Positions 1 to 11,604 of a DNA stretch of 64,000 nt are shown here, piece after piece. Every line of letters starts with the position of its first letter. Position 1 is the stretch's first letter. The notes under the pieces are model-generated. The model made no database searches and was not told the DNA's origin. It saw nothing but the letters and a program-made list of their open reading frames with translations. The translations under genes and the position numbers were made by a program. Source of the stretch: Gaeumannomyces sp. JS-464 (lineage: Eukaryota > Ascomycota > Sordariomycetes > Magnaporthales > Magnaporthaceae); contig NGZR01000002.1 in the NCBI GenBank assembly GCA_002197995.1, positions 9,532,914 through 9,596,913 of the forward strand, read 5' to 3'.

Positions 1-622
1 CGTGGTACGTCTGCAGGGCGCTGGTGCGGGCGATGTCGTAGTAGGGCCCGGCGACGGCCGAGGCGCGGTCGACGTGCGGGGCGAGCGACGCGTCGTACTT
101 GGCGCGGGCCAGGGCCTGGTACTTGAGCAGCTGGGGCTGGACCGTCTTCTGCCACTGGGCGTGGCCGAGGGCCTGGGCCTTGGCGGCGGCGGGCGCGCCG
201 TACTTGACTGTGTAGCCCCAGGCGGGAGTCAGGACGGCGCGGTCGACGGTGTCGTAGTAGGGCTGGACCGTCTTGACGTAGGGGGCGGCGTAGGCGTTGT
301 AGTAGGGCTCGACGTGGGGGATGACGATGTGCTTGAGCTGGAAGTAGGGCACGCAGACGGCGGGCGAGGCGTCGGTGCAGCGGTCGAGCGTCTCGGGACA
401 GCGGAAGAGGATGGTGATGATGGCGTACCAGGTCAGCAGCCGCGCGCCGAGCCCGAAGAGGCTGGACAGGATGCCGCCGGACCGCGCCGACGCGGGCGTC
501 CTCCTGGGGGCCTTGACGACATGGCCATTGGCCGACGGGGCAGCGACGGGTGCGGCGGCCTTGGAGGATCGCGAGGGCTTCGAGCGGACGGAGCCGTTGG
601 TCTTTGGGCCGTTGGCGGGCAT
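1..622 (-). CDS. Conserved fungal membrane-anchored protein, 3' part outside window
   Basis: An uninterrupted minus-strand frame runs from an ATG at 622 to the left edge, so the C-terminus is missing. The basic, Ser/Ala-rich N-terminus (about 45 residues) leads into one hydrophobic segment (around residues 47-65, LLTWYAIITILF). Tyr/Pro-rich repeats of the type PYYNAYAAPYV and PYYDTVDRA follow, then Ala-rich helix-like sequence. I recall this layout from a Pezizomycotina family often labelled 'transcription factor hoxa13', a label with no functional basis; nothing here looks like a homeodomain. Codon use is GC-rich like the neighbouring core gene and no frameshift is seen. Inference: a single-pass membrane protein with an amphipathic helical domain. 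The ATG is the first in this frame after upstream low-complexity sequence. Confidence 0.65.
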   Translation of the reverse strand, partial: MPANGPKTNGSVRSKPSRSSKAAAPVAAPSANGHVVKAPRRTPASARSGGILSSLFGLGARLLTWYAIITILFRCPETLDRCTDASPAVCVPYFQLKHIVIPHVEPYYNAYAAPYVKTVQPYYDTVDRAVLTPAWGYTVKYGAPAAAKAQALGHAQWQKTVQPQLLKYQALARAKYDASLAPHVDRASAVAGPYYDIARTSALQTYH

Positions 623-2910
623 GCTGGCGGGGTCCTGTTCAGCACCAGGCCGAAGACAGGCGGATCGAGGGAGCCAATGCTGGGGCGAGTCGGACGCCGG
701 GACGTTGATGGCGGAAAGCGCTCGTCTGGAGGTGCGTGGTGCGAGGGCGCGTGATGCGTGGGTGCGGGTCGAGTTAGTCAGCTAACAGCAAAGAGTCCGT
801 CGCTCGGGCGGACTGGCCATTTGTCACGGGAAGCGCAGCGCCGTTGCAGATGGCGATGTCCTTGGGTGGTGATGATGGTGGTGGCGGGCGTGGAGGGAAT
901 GCAAGCACGAGGAAGAAAAAAAGTCCAAGGTGGCCACCTGGAGCTTTCCAGGCTGCCGAGGAGGGAATTGGCCCATGAGCACGGGTGTGGGAGTGGGGCG
1001 CGCTGACGGCTGGGCTCCATGATAAGCATATGTTGGTGCAGGGGGAGAGGGCAGCGTGCCAACCGACGGGGCCAGACTCCATCGTCCAAACATGACGCCA
1101 GTGCCAGTGGAGCGGGCAGCCTCCACGACGACATCAACGTACCGCATTTTGACCGCCGAGGTCGATTTGGACGACCGACCGGACCCTGCCCAGGGACGTG
1201 TGACTGCAGTATTGGGGGCGTCTGGTGCTGGTGGGGAGCTAGAGCTGCTGCTGCTGCTGCTAGTTGAGCATCAATTTGATCGAGCTGCACGTGCAAGCAG
1301 GTTGATGGCACGAACGACAAACGACAGAAAAAGGGGTCGACATGGGATTATTATAACCACCACGGAATACCAACGAACGTCGGGTTGCGCGTCTATCCAC
1401 CTACCTATCCAACTCAGCGATCCTTTCCAGTGTTTGACAGCCGTGATCTTCACCATCTGCATGCATCCAAACACAAAATGTGCCTCGTCGGGAAAGCGCG
1501 ATGACGTCCACGGGATGGCGCTAGAGCAATTGGTGTGCAGACCTGTCCTGGCTTTGTGCGAGCTGTGCCTTGGTGGGGTCCCCGATTGTTCCTGAAGGCG
1601 CGGCCTGGTTGGCACAGCCGATGGCGATGGCTCATTGGCACTGGGTTTTTGATCAGGAGAGTGATATAATTCGTTCCCCTCGCCGCCGAAGTTGAAACCG
1701 CAACCCGGATGGGAGAGCCGGGTCGTTTCCGTTGCTCTGCACGAGATAGGGCGAAGACAGGAGACCGACCAGTGGATTTTTAGCAACTGGAAATACTCGG
1801 AGACGATGGAACTAATCCGCTCAGTCCGTGATGCACGGGCTCAGCTTCACCACTGGAATGGAGCTTGTCAAAAGCATCAGTCAGCAGTTGCTTATTTCTC
1901 GTAGCCACCTGCTAAGCTTGCCTGCCGAGCCCAGATCTGGCTCCTGATGTTTTACCCAAGGTGCCCGCCCGCCCGTTGCTCCAAAGTGTGATTGAAGCGA
2001 TTTTGAGCTTTGGAATGCTGCAGGGTCGACGTCATTGGATGGCAAAAAAAGCAAAAAAGTCGATGCCACCACCAGGAGCAATCGGCCCAGCACAAGTGAG
2101 TGGATCTGGATGGGCTGACCAACCAGCCACATGTGGCGCTCTTCAAGTTCTCAACTGCCCGTCGTTAGCCACACCCACCCGGAGCCACCTGCGGCCAGCC
2201 AGACGCCTGGGCTTTTTCTCTCGCCGCCGTCATTCGTCACTGTGGATGGCACGGCCCACCCGACCTCTATTTGGCTTCTACTGGAAGGCCAGATCGAACC
2301 GGCAACGAACCGACTTGACAAACCAGTGGTGGCTCCAAGGTTCCATGTCGCGTGCAGCCGTGCTGTCTGCAACAAAGAGGAAAGCCAACCCACGGCTTCC
2401 AGACCACTCCTGCACCCCTCCGTCCATCCAAACCCAGGACCTGACTGCCCGTCTTTAATCGCCACAGCGGGCGGCGACGTCGCCGGCATCCCCGTCCACC
2501 GCACACGGGCGAAACCCACCACCGAGCAAACACGACACGGGGCCAGGCCCTCCTCCCTCATCGCTCAACCCACGCCTGCCATCGAATTGCCTGCACCCGA
2601 CCGTCGATTCGCGTAGCGGCCCTGTTTCGCCTGGGCGGCGAGCGAGTAAATCCCTCTAATCCCTCCTCCTGCCTTGACCATAGCCACCGACGCAGACCCC
2701 AGGCTGGGGCACACCGACACCACCCCGAGCGAGCCGGCGCCCGGTCTTGCGCCCCTCAATCCCCTGCCCTGCTTGAGCCGCCCTCCGCCGATAGACTGAA
2801 CTGGCTGAGCCAGCAAAACACTCACACTCCCGCTTGTCGGATGGCGCGCCCTTGAAGCGACCATCTTCTCTCGCTCCGCCTCTGCCTGCCTGTGGAAACA
2901 GAAACAAACC
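623..2910. other. Intergenic region between divergent genes
   Basis: About 2.3 kb separates a minus-strand gene from the plus-strand Doa10 gene, so it should hold both promoters. Open frames here overlap on both strands and match no family I know. Poly-purine/pyrimidine patches occur and base composition is that of the GC-normal core. No RNA gene or repeat was recognised. Confidence 0.5.
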
Positions 2911-5900
2911 ATGGACGGTCCGCTGGCCGACTCGGTGCTGCTCGCCGACCCGGAGCCCGTCGCTCACGCCCGCCGCCGCTTCTCCAACAGCAGCCAGAAG
3001 GCAAGGGCCCAGGCCGCCCACCATGCCGCCAACTCGCCAGACCCCGCGGGCGCCGCAGACCCCGACACGTGCCGCATATGTCGTGGCGAGGCCACCGAGG
3101 ACGAGCCGCTCTTCTACCCGTGCAAGTGCAGCGGCAGCATCAAGTTCGTTCATCAGAACTGTCTGATGGAGTGGCTGTCGCACTCTCAGAAGAAGCACTG
3201 CGAGCTGTGCAAGACGCCATTCCGCTTCACCAAGCTCTACGACCGCCGCATGCCCCAGACCCTGCCCTTCGCCATCTTCGTCTCCCACGTCGCCAAGTAC
3301 CTGCTCACAAGCATGCTGGGTTGGCTGCGCGCCGCCCTCGTCGTCAGCATCTGGCTCGTCTGGCTGCCATACCTTATGAGGGGCATATGGTCGCTGATGT
3401 TCTGGATCAGCGACGAGGGCTTTGGAGGCGGCGCAGCCGGCCATGCCCTTGCCCATCCCAGCACCCAGGGTCACATGTGCCCCGTCGGCCGCGATGCCAT
3501 CACCGCCGCCGCTCGCGCCGTCTGCCCCTCGACACCCCTGCTCGCATCCGTGATTGCCACTGGCGAACTCCCGCGCGCAGAGCCCTCGACGGGGCCGGCA
3601 ACCCTCTTGCCACTCCTCTGTACGCCGAAGTTGTGCACCTGATTCTTTCCGCCGTCGGACTGGTCGGTGACGCGCCCACGACCTCTCCAGACACCCCGTC
3701 CATGCCCATCGCAATACCCGCCGTCCCTAGACGGCCAGCGCCACAACGTTCGCTCCTCGGGGACGTGGCCTTTTTTAACAATATGACACCGCTGCCTTTG
3801 CTGAACAGGAACCTGATCTATGTGGTCGAGGGCCAGATCATCACCGTCCTGGTTATTCTATGCTTCATCCTTATCATCCTGGTCCGTGACTACGTCGTGC
3901 TGCAGCAGCCCGAGATCAACATGCGCGCCGCCTTCGCCGCTGCCGAGAACCAAGCCCCACGGGCTGGTCCATTGGGTGACCCCGCTGCCGGCCTCCGTGC
4001 CGAAGACATCGATGCGCTTAGGGGCCCCGACCCTACCGAGTTTGACGACGATTCCGACGACGATACGGCGTCGATGGATTCGGATCGAGCTCAGGATGGG
4101 TCTATCGTCCAGGGAGGGAACGTCGTGTGCGCCTTGCGGCAGAGGATTACGTGCCAGTGCCCATTCCACCTTATCGCAGGCGTCCTGTCCAGCCCGCTAC
4201 CGACAATGGCGAGGAGTCCAGCACGGCAAGGATAGACCGTACGCTGTCCGGCGAAGGCACTTTGGCCGGGCATGGGCTCCAGGCGCACGGCTCCCAGGAC
4301 GATGTGTTTGCACCGGTGGGCCCTGGCCTGGGATTGGTGGAGCCGCTTTCGGTCAGAGAGTTCACGCGGGTCTACCACGAGGCCCAGGGTGATTCGGACG
4401 AGATGACCAGACTGTTCCAAGAGCGCGGCCAGGGGGCCAGGGCTGAGCCATGGCTGAGGCTGAGGCGAGAGAAGGAGGCGAGGATGGCGGCGAGCAGGCC
4501 TGGTGGGGGCGCTGAGCAGCCGTCGGCCTCGCACAACCAGCACACCCAGACGACGGACCGCGGCATACCGGAACAAGGCGATGAAAGCGCGACCTCTGTG
4601 ACGGAGCAAGGACCTGTTTCTTCCCGCGATTCGGATCAGTCTTCATCTGACTGGGCCCTGCCTAGCGACTCGGCTGGTGAGCAAGACGGTCCGTCCACGA
4701 ACAAAGGTAAAGAAGTCCAGGCTGGCCCGCAACTAGATGGAAACCGGCCGCCCATGGCCGTTGCGCCGACGCCCTCAGCAAAGGGTAAGAAAAAGGCCGT
4801 GGAAGAAGCCCCTTCACTGCCTGACCATACCGTCGCTCCCCGACCAAGGGCCAACACGGATGGGTCTTTTAGGCACGACGGAGTCCACCCGCTAGCAAAC
4901 AACTCGTGGGCCTTTCCTCCTTTGGACCAACCATCGTCGAGTTCGTCAGCTCATGCCGTGCCTGATGATGCCAGCAAAGCCGAGCTGGCATCGTCACTGG
5001 CTGACCTGCAGGCCGACAATGAGGAAGTCGTGGCGTCACATGCCTCTCAGGGGACGCCCCAGCCAGCTGCGACGGACCTGCCCGGTGAGGGAGAGACGCC
5101 AGCGTGGGCCAACCTCCCCGACTTCAACGATATCCCGGCCAACCCGGCGGCGCACGACGACCAGCAACCCAATGAAGAGAGGCAACCTGTGGGAATCATG
5201 GAGAGGCTGGCCGAGTTCATGTGGCGCGGCATCAACCCCGCCGCCGAAGGGGTGGAGCAGCGTGCTCGTGTTAGGGCCTTCCTGGGGGATCCCGACCATG
5301 AGTTCGGGCTGGGCGGGTTGATGGAGCAGGATGGCCAGGACGGCCACGAGGCTGACAATGAGGCTCGTGACCAAGAGCACCCAGACCTGGGTGCTCCCGC
5401 GGCTATCCCGGGCCCAGAACAGCAGCGGCAGCGGGAGCAGCAACAGCGCGACGCCGAGGCTGTTAGGGAGGCCGTGGCTGCGGGCTTGGACCCCGAGGCC
5501 ATCGAGGACGCCGAGGACTTCGAGGGCGTGATGGAGCTGCTGGGCATGCGCGGCCCCGTCGCTGGGCTTTTCCAGAACGCCGTCTTCTGCTCGTTCCTGG
5601 TGTCGGTGACGGTGTTCGCGGGCATCTTCGTGCCCTACAACATCGGGCGCGTCTGCGTCTGGGTGGTGGCCAACCCGATGCGCCCGGTGCGCATTGTCTT
5701 CAGCGCCGTCAAGCTCGTGCAGGACTGCGCCCTCGTGGCGGCCGGCATGGCGTCATGGCTCGCTCTTCGCATTGCCAACATGCTCAGCCCGCTGCTGGCG
5801 CTCCAGAACCTGTCCCGGCGCTACGTGATGCCGCTCGTGCGCGCGTCGTACTACATGTCGCTCGACGCGGCGCGGCGTATCGTCGAAAGCTTTACGGTCG

Positions 5901-8526
5901 ATCCGCCCGTCATCTCGACGAGCGAGATCCGAAACTTTTCGGCCGTCAGCCACGAGGCGCTGCTCTCCATCAAGGCCAACATCGCCTTGCTCTTCTGTGC
6001 GGCCAGCCGTGGGCTCGCGTTCGTCTTCGGGGGCGACTACTCGAGCAAGAGCGGCGAGGTGGCGTCGTTTGTGGGCAACGCGACCAGCGCGGCGTGGGAC
6101 GGGCTCAAGGGGTGCCCGGCGTGCTCGCAGAACCCGGATCGTGGGTCATCAACCTCAGCCCGGCCGAGGCGCCGGCGGCGGTCAACCCGGAGCTCGCGTA
6201 CTGGGACGGCACGGACCGGTTCTGGGCGGTGCTGGGCGGCTACCTGGCGCTCTGCGTGGCGGCGGCGCTGTACCTGCACCGCGGGCGGCCCTTCTCGACC
6301 AGCGCGTCGGGCCAGGAGCGCGAGGCGTCCATCGTGGACGGGCTCAACCAGGCCAGTGGGGTCATGAAGGTGATCCTGATCATCGGCATCGAGATGCTCA
6401 TCTTCCCGCTGTACTGCGGGCTGCTGCTCGACGTGGCGCTGCTGCCGCTGTTTGAGAAGACGACGCTGCGGTCGAGGGTGCTGTTTACGTACAACTACCC
6501 GTTGACGTCGATATTTGTGCACTGGTTCGTCGGCACGGGCTACATGTTCCACTTTGCCTTGTTCGTGTCCATGTGCCGCAAGATTATGCGCAAGGGTGTT
6601 TTGTGTGAGTCCTTGTTTCTTGCCGTCTTGCTGTCTTGCCCACTGAACCCGCCAGTCGGCTTGGCTTGGCTCTTGACTGCTTGCTTGGACCTTCTTGGCT
6701 GACCTGACTCCCCTCTCCACAGACTTCATCCGAGACCCGACGACCCCGAGTTCCATCCGGTCCGCGACGTGCTGGAGCGCAACGTCACGACACAGCTGCG
6801 CAAGATCCTCTTCTCGGCCTTCGTGTACGGCGCCCTGGTCATGGTATGCCTGGGCGGCGTGGTCTGGGGCCTGTGGGCGTCGCTGCCCGGCGTGCTGCCC
6901 ATCCACTACTCGTCCAACGAGCCCGTGCTCGAGTTCCCCATCGACCTGCTCTTCTACAACTTCCTGATGCCGCTCGCCGTCAAGTTCTTCCGCCCCAGCG
7001 ACGGGCTGCACGTCATGTACACGTGGTGGTTCCGCCGCTGCGCCCGAGCCCTGCGCGTGACCTGGTTCCTATTTGGCGAACGCCGCATCGACGAGGAGGG
7101 TGTGCTCGCGCTGCGCGCCAGGTCCGAGGCTCGCAAGCTGCCCTTCTGGCGCCGGCTCTTTCTCGAGGTCGACGACGACGCCGAGGTGGTGCCCATGCGG
7201 TGGCACAAGCTGTTTGACATGGACAAGCCGCGGACCACGGCCGAGATGTCAGCCGACGAGCTGGAGACGCTGGTGCTGCGCAAGCGCCTGCTCGTGCTCT
7301 CCAAGCAGATCGTACCCGACGGCCGCTTCGTGCGCACGCCGGCGTCGGACCAGGTCAAGGTGCCCAAGGGCTGGCGCGTCTTCCTCGACGTGACCGAGGC
7401 CAACGTCCGCGCCGACGGGCTGCCCGACCGCGCCGACACGGACCTCTACTCGGGCGACAGCTACCAGCTCGTCTACATCCCGCCGCACTTCCGCCTGCGC
7501 ATCTTCCTCTTCATCCTGTCCATCTGGATCTTCGCCGCCGTCACGGGCGTCAGCCTCACCATCATCCCGCTCGTCTTCGGCCGCCGCGTCTTCAAGATGC
7601 TGATCCCCGCCCACATCCGCACCAACGACATCTACGCCTTCAGCATCGGCATCTACATCCTCGGCTCCGCGGCCTACGCGCTCTTCCACCTCGGCAGGCT
7701 GTGGAACAAGTCGAGGGACTGGGTCTCCCAGACAGCCTCGGCCGCCCGAGACCACGCGGCCGCGCGCAAGACCGCCGCCGTGGCCGCCAGGGCCGCCAAG
7801 CTGGTCTACTGCTACTTTTTCCTGCTCGTCGTCTTCCCGCTGCTCGTGTCGTCCCTGATCGAGCTATACTGCCTCATCCCGCTCGACACGTACATGTACT
7901 CGGCCCTGTTTGTCGACGGCGGCCCGGGCGGCAGCAGCAGCATCATGCACGGCCCGCCGGCCAACGCGGGCTCTGCGCACACCATCCGCGTCATCCAGGC
8001 TTGGACCATTGGGCTGCTCTACCTCAAGCTCTCGGCCCGCATCGTCGACTTGTGGTACGAAGAGTCGCGGCCCGCCGCTGCCCTGCGCGCCATCGTCGCC
8101 GGCGGCTGGCTCAACCCCGACGCTGGGGTGCTGACACGGGCCTTTATTATTCCCGGACTCGTGCTGTCGGCCATCGCCATCGTCGGCCCTCTTGTCTCGG
8201 CGCACGTCTTCCTCTCGTACTTCCAGAACGCCAACAACGGCCTTGACGACGCGGCAGCAACAGCAGCGGCCATCAACCCGACGCTCGTCTACCGGCTCAG
8301 CTTCCCGGTCGCAGCCATGGGCGTCGTCCTAGCGTCCATGGCATGGGCCACGTTGGGCGTCTTCCGGTCGTGGCGCGTCCGCATCAGAGACGAGGCTTAC
8401 CTGATCGGGGAGCGTCTGCACAACTTTGGCGTGAGCTCCTCGGGTCCTCCGCCGCCGACCCCTGGCAGCCACAACCACCCCCGCGCCAGGGTTGCCTGGC
8501 GGGAGGGCGGTGCTGTGGCGATATGA
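2911..8526 (+). CDS. ssm4: Doa10/Ssm4-type RING-CH E3 ubiquitin ligase of the ER membrane (frame broken four times)
   Basis: The ATG at 2911 sits in a good context (accATGg). Residues 54-100 form a C4HC3 RING-CH finger: CRIC, CKC, HQNC, CELC. Transmembrane segments follow, then the conserved VRDYVVLQQPEINMRAAFA block, a long acidic Ser-rich linker, and many further membrane spans to a C-terminus with WRVRIRDEAYLIGERLHNFG, as in the MARCH6/Doa10 family. This ligase marks ER and inner nuclear membrane proteins for degradation (ERAD-C). An intron at 6605-6722 (GTGAGT...CTGAC...CACAG) precedes the conserved FIRDP...DVLERN motif. The frame shifts by one missing base at four points: G4 run 3591-3594, G3 run 4098-4100, G4 run 6109-6112, and near 6736-6739. 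One added base at each restores family-like sequence. About 1,830 residues, within the fungal range. Because this is normally a conserved single-copy gene, I favour sequencing indels over a pseudogene. Confidence 0.88.
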
Positions 8527-8795
8527 TGGAAACGGAGGGCGGCATCGCCTAAAGATGGTCCGATTGGTATTCTGACCCTGTCGCTCTGAACAATCATGTG
8601 TATTAGTGAAGCCGTCGCGGTCCGACCTAGTCATGTTCTCCGCCGACATTCCTTGACCGCTGCGGGTCACGACGTGCAAGTTAGGCCCGAGCAAAGGTCG
8701 TAACATTCCCTCTTGTAAATATCCTAGTTGCAATCAAGCGCATCATTATAGACTAATCGTTAACCCGGTAGAGTGTCGTCGCCTTTGCGTCCATT
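8527..8795. other. Short convergent intergenic region
   Basis: About 270 bp lies between the stop of the Doa10 gene and the stop of the convergent metallophosphoesterase. It should carry both 3' ends. AT content rises toward 8700-8770, but no clear polyadenylation element can be asserted. Confidence 0.4.
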
Positions 8796-9709
8796 TTACT
8801 GTGAGAGTGTTATGTCGACAAGCCAGGCCTTGTTCTGCCCGCGTTCCCCATACTTCTTTTGGATAGCAGCATTGACCAGCAGCGTCGTCCTGTTGGCGTC
8901 GGCCTCGTACTCGGACCCGTGGTCGATAGTAGCTGTGTAGCACCGTCCTTCTCCGTCACCTTGGCGTTCTCGACCGTGGCCTCCCTGCCTCCGCTCTGGA
9001 ACGTCGCCGTCTGTGCGCCGTGGCCCTCGTGGATGTGCCCAAAGCAGTGCATCTTCGGCCGGACCCTCTGGATGGCCGTCCACAGCTTGTCGCAGCCCAG
9101 GTGGTGCCGCCGCTCGTCCGTACGGTTGCAGTCGAGCACGTAGCTTGCCTCTGCCGCGCTCCCCTTGGGCGGACGCGGCGGCCCGTGCGTCACGACGACG
9201 TCGACGCCGTCGGGAATCCTGCTGCTGCTGCCCGGCCCGTCGGCGTCGTCGAAGCGGTTCCCGGCCCCCTTGCGCGGGTAGCCAAAGGCGTGGTTGTTGA
9301 AGCCCGGCGTCCACGGCGACGCGTACAGCCTGAAGGAGCGGCCGTCGCGCAGGCTGACGTCGTGGGTGCCCTCGTCAAGAAGGCGGACGCCCCGCCCGGT
9401 GTACTTGTCGTCGTGGAAGATTGCGCGTGCGCGCTGCGGCTCCTCGGCCTCGTCAGCTTCGTCGTCTGAGTCGAGGTTGGCGGCCCACCAGACGGGGTCG
9501 AGCGACAGGTCGTGGTTCCCCGGTATGACGAGCTTGAGCTCGGCGGGGCAAGCCGCCAGGGCCTCGAGCGCGCGGCGGTAGTTGAAAAGCCCGCCCGCCT
9601 ACGTCAGGTCGCCGCAGTGGATAACGACATCAGCGGCGGGGAGTGACTCTAGAGGTGGGAAAGCGTCGTTGTCGGTGTCTGATATGACGAGGAAGCGGAT
9701 CTGCGTCAT
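8796..9709 (-). pseudogene. Calcineurin-like metallophosphoesterase, nonsense mutation plus one frameshift
   Basis: The frame opens at ATG 9709 (MTQIRFLVISD) and shows the metallophosphoesterase motifs in order: SDT.D, HCGDLT, PGNHD, THGPP and FGHIHEGHG. These are the D-x-H, GD, GNHD, H and GHxH metal-site motifs of small fungal phosphoesterases that usually read ISDTHN. Three oddities: a TAG at 9599-9601, directly after HCGDLT, where relatives usually have Gln (CAG to TAG, a CpA-to-TpA change); the motif I histidine is Asp (SDTD); and a one-base loss near 8940-8948 in GACGG moves the C-terminus (AWLVDITL) into another frame. A Fot1-like transposon lies 39 bp upstream of the ATG and probably separates the gene from its promoter. 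Inference: inactive relic, though the frameshift alone could be a sequencing error. Confidence 0.8.
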
Positions 9710-9747
9710 CGTGGTGATGAGTTGGCTTTTTGACCCTCTCTGGGTTA

Positions 9748-9788
9748 AGTCAGTGCACCCCCTGTCGGCCACCCCCCCGGACGGCCAC
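9748..9788 (+). repeat. Left terminal inverted repeat of Fot1-like element
   Basis: Begins AGTCAGTGCACCCC after TA and pairs with 11562-11602. The two differ by a few transitions and one C in a C run. Confidence 0.9.
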
Positions 9789-9893
9789 CTCAAACGGGCC
9801 CACTGCCTCAGATATGGCCACGTCTTCAACTCGCCACAAATCTCGCAATTCTAATCCGTTTTCTATACTTTTTACTGCAATCCAATACCTATA

Positions 9894-11470
9894 TGCCAGA
9901 GAAACAGTACACCGAAGAAGACGTCGAACGGGCCGTCGAGGCCGTGCAGGCCAAAGTCCCTATCTCGAGGGCCGCCCAACTTTGGGGCATACCAAGGACT
10001 ACCCTACGCCGGCGTTTAGCGGGATCCCTACCCATCCGGCAGTTTTAAAAACAAAATCAGCGGATACCTTCGGAGCAGGAAAAGCGCCTAGCAGATTGGG
10101 TGCTTCTTTAGGCCTTTTTGGGGCTCCCACCGACGCACGCAAAAGTCCGCTTTTTTGCGCAAGAGATTTTACGTTAACGGGGGACTTCCAGCCTTTAGGG
10201 AAGCATTGGATACGCGGTTTTTTAGGCCGATATCCGGAGATTCGTACCGGACGAACGCGGCGCATAGAACTTGCACGGGTTAAAAGCGCTACTACTACTA
10301 TAATAAAAAAGTGGTGGGCACGCTTGCAGCTCCCCGGGGTGGCCCAGATAAAGCCGGAAAATACGTACAACACTAACGAAGGGGGTTTGCAAAAGGGTAA
10401 GACGGGTAACGGGCTTGTTTTAGGCTTTGCAAAAGCCCGGCCTTTGCAAAGAAAAGAGCCCGGAACCCGCATTTGGACCTCTTTTATCAAATGCGTTTCG
10501 GCCACGAGGGTTACCCTTTTTCCGCTTATTATATTTAAAAGGAAAAGCGTATAAAAGCAATGGTTTTTAAAATTTTTTGGCCCTTTTAAAAGCTGGGAAT
10601 TTATTGCAACAAATAACGGGTGAACTATTAATAGTACTGGAATCGAGTGGTTGCAAAAAGTCTTCCTCCCAAGCATTTAACCCCCTGCTTTTGCACCACG
10701 CTTTTTAATATTGGATAGCCACGAATCCCACGTAACCAAAAAGTTTATGTTTTTTTGCTTGCAAAACGACGTTTATCTACTATATTTACCTGCCCATACC
10801 TTTCACGTTTTACAACCTTTAAATTTATCCGTTTTTAGCCCTTTTAAGCACGCTTACCGCTAAAAACTAGGGTTTTAAGCTATATTTACCTGCTTTACAA
10901 TGGTAGAAAAGCGTTAATTTTTAACGGCCTATGCCTACGCACGTACTAAAGCCTTTATCCTTTATATAATTGCGTCGGGGTGGCGGGCAACAGGCTTTTG
11001 GCCACGAAATCCGCTTAAGCCGCTTATAAACCGGCTTTTGCTTGAAAATTCCAACCGAAACGGCCGGCAATCCGCAATTTAACAATCCGCTAAGAATAAT
11101 AAGGCCAAAAAACGTTTAAAAGTCCCTTTCCGGCTATCCCAAATTAGCTGGGAAACTCCCAAACAAAGCCGAAGGTTAACCACCCAAATTAGCACTTTCC
11201 AAAGCCGGACCCCGCAAAGTCCCACGGTACGACTTTTCTTCCGGAAAGTCCAAAAAGAATACGAAATGCGTAAATTCGAATTGGCTACGGCTTAGCAAAA
11301 AATTAGGCAGTTAAAGGCCGAATTAAAAGCGCAACGCCTTCGCAAAAGGAAAAAGGTTATGCCGGACCCGAACTAGGCTTTCGTGGATATACGCCAAATT
11401 GCACAGGCAAGGGGTAAAGCTATAAAGGTGGATGAAAGTGCGTTTGAAAAAGCGGAAAATTCTAATTAGG
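9894..11470 (+). pseudogene. Dead Fot1/pogo transposase
   Basis: Starting at ATG 9894 the frame gives a psq-type helix-turn-helix (SRAAQLWGIPRTTLRRRL), then LGKHWIRGFLGRYPEIRT, KPENTYNTNEGG, TGNGLVLGFA, RTWTSFI-type sequence and FPLIIFKRKS. Further on come LDSHESHVTKKF, CLQNDVYLLYLPAHTFHVLQPL and SGWRATGFWP. These are classic landmarks of the DDE_1 domain of Fot1 transposases. The first catalytic Asp is Asn (YNTNE instead of YNxDE, G-to-A). Many in-frame TAA/TAG codons sit where Gln or Trp is expected, consistent with RIP. No activity is possible from this copy. Confidence 0.9.
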
Positions 11471-11561
11471 AATTAGTATACTTTTGCATCATGGTTGGTT
11501 AAATAAAGGTAGATATCTGCAATTGAATGTACCGGGGTTGGTGGTAAAGTGGATCTGGCCG

Positions 11562-11602
11562 GGTGGCCGTCCGGGGGGTGGCCGACAAGGGGTGCACTAA
11601 CT
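11562..11602 (-). repeat. Right terminal inverted repeat of Fot1-like element
   Basis: Ends in GGGGTGCACTAACT followed by TA. It is the complement of 9748-9788. Confidence 0.9.
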
Positions 11603-11604
11603 TA

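Larger units (their letters stand above)
9748..11602 (+). mobile_element. Fot1/pogo (Tc1-mariner) DNA transposon, 1,855 bp, RIP-degraded
   Basis: About 40-bp terminal inverted repeats match almost perfectly: AGTCAGTGCACCCCCTGTCG at the left and AGTTAGTGCACCCCTTGTCG on the complement of the right end, both continuing into GGCCACCCCCC. A TA dinucleotide flanks both ends (9746-9747 and 11603-11604), the target duplication of this superfamily. Length fits Fot1-like elements. The interior is AT-rich and full of stops, while the ends are well preserved. The insertion lies just upstream of the metallophosphoesterase gene. Confidence 0.93.

Noticed and set aside
3620..3690. Possible Doa10 intron (GTACGC...CTCTCCAG, 71 bp, phase-correct)
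   Set aside because: It would restore the frame, but adding one G in the run 3591-3594 also does so and keeps a conserved-looking stretch (LYAEVVHLILSAVG). Three further one-base losses in the same gene favour the indel explanation.
3976..4112. Possible 137-bp Doa10 intron (GTGACC...TCCAG)
   Set aside because: Phase fits, but it would remove an acidic stretch (EFDDDSDDDTASMDSD) that looks coding, and the donor is weak.
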